This document shows positions 19,384-20,758 of a stretch of 20,758 bases of DNA, one piece after another. The position numbers and the translations under genes are program-made. Position 1 is the stretch's first letter, and each line of letters starts with the position of its first letter. A model generated the notes under the pieces. It did not search any database. It was not told the origin of the DNA and saw only the letters and a program-made list of their open reading frames with translations. Source of the stretch: Gnetum montanum (Eukaryota; Streptophyta; Gnetopsida; Gnetales; Gnetaceae); NCBI GenBank assembly GCA_015680685.1, contig MNCI01007946.1, positions 1 to 20,758 of the forward strand. Direction: 5' to 3'.

Positions 19384-20020
19384 CTCTCATTCCTTAAATC
19401 TACTCTAATCCACCATAGATCTCTTCAGATCTGCTAGTCCATCTCATAGATCTGCTCCCTGTGATCCTGGATCTATAGTCGATTTTCTCAGATTTACACT
19501 CTGTCAGCATAGATCTGATTTTGAACCTTCCAAATTTGTGCCTTGTTTAGCTAGATCTGCTGCAATCTCAGCGTGTATACGCTGCCTAGCCTATCTACAT
19601 GCTGTCCACTCTATCTATATGCTGCCTGTTCATCTTGTACGTTGATTGTTGAAGCCTGTATGCTGGGGATTCAATCCATACGCTGTGGATCTAGTCTGCA
19701 CCCTGCCACCAGTCCCTAAACACGGCTTGTACGGTATTAGAGTGGTCTGTACGCTGACACTAGCACTTACACGCTACCAGACTTAGGTGTACGCTGTGTA
19801 GACAAGTCTGCATGCTGAGGGTGTATGCTAACAAGTATACCCGTTCTATACTTAACCAATTTTTACCTATTTACACTGTATATGCTTACAACACTTAGCC
19901 AAATTTTCTCCCATTTACACCATTTACATTGTTCCAACACTTAGAAAATTTGTTTGCTTCCAATCCAACACTTAACTGAATTTTTTTTTACTTTACGTTG
20001 TCATACTTAAAGCACGTAAA
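19384..20020 (+). other. Leader of the plus-strand element, rich in GTACGCTG-like words
   Basis: There is no coding frame. The first part contains repeated AGATCT-type words (19430-19560). From 19568 to about 19830 there are around a dozen variants of GTACGCTG, such as TATACGCTG, TACATGCTG and TGTACGCTG. The last 180 bases are AT-rich up to the gag start. Confidence 0.6.
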
Positions 20021-20719
20021 ATGGACCCTACGAACACCAATACTTCTGCTCTCCTCATCTCTAACCCCGGCACGTCAATCTTATACCCTGTGACTACCAC
20101 CAGACCCATAGTGACTCATGGTGAAGTCAACCCTCAGGGGCCATCTCGTCGGTCATTAAGACTACAAGGTATGGATCCCACATTCACCATTTTAATGCCT
20201 AAATAGTATAATTTTATTTGTGTTAAAATCCAAGCTAAACTGGCCATTGACTGAGCTGAGCTGGAAGCAAAGAGACACTATGAGTTAATTCACAAAGGAG
20301 TTCACGACTTCATTCCCATCGCCTATGATGTCAGCCCCCTCACTAAATCCCACCATGAACTCCTATCCCAACTCCTCATGGCCAGGAGTCAAACCTTGTG
20401 GCAATCCATCGTAGAAACTCAAAATGAAGATGAAGAAGATAATTTCGCAGCTTAGTCCGAACATGGGGATTCGTACCATACTCTTAGTCCGCATACTTAT
20501 GCGAATCCATTATTTCACCCTTTTATGGGGGAGACCATGTCCCTCCATTCATTTAAAACCACTCAAGCACATGTGCCTCAAATAGGAAGCATCCACTCTT
20601 ATTCCCACTCTCCCCATGACCGATACTCAATTCAATATACCCATCCCCACTATTCCTCCCGTCACCACGTTATCCCCTCTCTTACAAGTACAACCCTAAC
20701 AACACCCCCCTCAAACTAA
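20021..20719 (+). pseudogene. Gag-like relic, one frame with internal stops
   Basis: The frame opens MDPTNTNTSALLISNPG and stays in register for 233 codons with stops at 20204-20206, 20252-20254, 20453-20455 and 20717-20719. The middle is helical and charged (AELEAKRHYELIHKG; LLMARSQTLWQSIVETQ, then an acidic run EDEED). The end is rich in His, Ser, Pro and Tyr. No zinc knuckle is reached. Position 640 bases after the primer-binding site makes gag the natural reading, but no family motif confirms it. Confidence 0.45.
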
Positions 20720-20758
20720 TGTAGGAGTGACCTTCCCACCCCAAGTGATTGGGATGCC

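Larger units (their letters stand above)
17624..20758 (+). mobile_element. Plus-strand LTR retrotransposon, 5' portion, runs off the window
   Basis: Order: LTR, primer-binding-site candidate, leader of about 640 bases and gag-like relic. It lies in the pol region of the minus-strand gypsy element, so it is the younger insertion of the two. No pol domain is visible before the window ends, so the superfamily is not proven, although the long leader and layout fit Ty3/gypsy. Confidence 0.5.

Noticed and set aside
1-20758. CRISPR arrays, tRNA or rRNA genes
   Set aside because: No regularly spaced repeats, cloverleaf-like sequence or ribosomal RNA stretch was noticed on either strand.

Overview
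The window is nuclear DNA from a land plant, most likely a seed plant. It is AT-rich and holds one intron-rich gene of a plant-type family followed by about 11 kb of decayed Ty3/gypsy-like retrotransposon sequence. A gymnosperm would fit the old, nested retroelements, but the sequence does not prove it.

Positions 1-1377 are the 5' flank of the gene. They hold an unusual cluster of short tandem duplications (338-435, 448-533, 627-668, 754-777), an E2F-type site (672-683), a G-box-like site (1312-1319) and a 42-base direct repeat (776-817 and 1324-1365). A 9-codon upstream ORF overlaps the main start codon.

Positions 1378-9109 (+) carry thirteen exons of an ALWAYS EARLY (LIN-9 family) gene, the plant LIN9-type subunit of the MuvB/DREAM cell-cycle chromatin complex. 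A SANT-like N-terminus, basic nuclear-signal segments and the DIRP domain are all readable, and every inferred junction keeps phase. Two TAA codons lie in frame (8086 and 8571), and the last exons are not in the window. In each case a nearby alternative splice site in the correct phase would remove the stop. The locus is therefore either a young pseudogene or a gene whose splicing has moved.

Positions 9110-13690 contain no intact gene. They hold a diverged minus-strand LTR-like copy (about 9690-10290), an isolated promoter-like segment (about 11640-12100) and weak plus-strand gag/protease-like relics (about 12414-13268).

Positions about 13690-17623 are the 3' part of a minus-strand Ty3/gypsy element: LTR, polypurine tract, a long non-coding stretch, and a single-frame integrase relic with about eleven stop codons. 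At about 17624 this element appears to be interrupted by a second, plus-strand LTR retrotransposon. The second element has a 1.7 kb LTR, a possible primer-binding site at 19366 and a gag-like relic at 20021, and it runs off the window. Its LTR and leader are studded with degenerate copies of an 8-base word and its reverse complement, the most unexplained structure in the window. I found no RNA genes, CRISPR array or obviously new enzymatic system.
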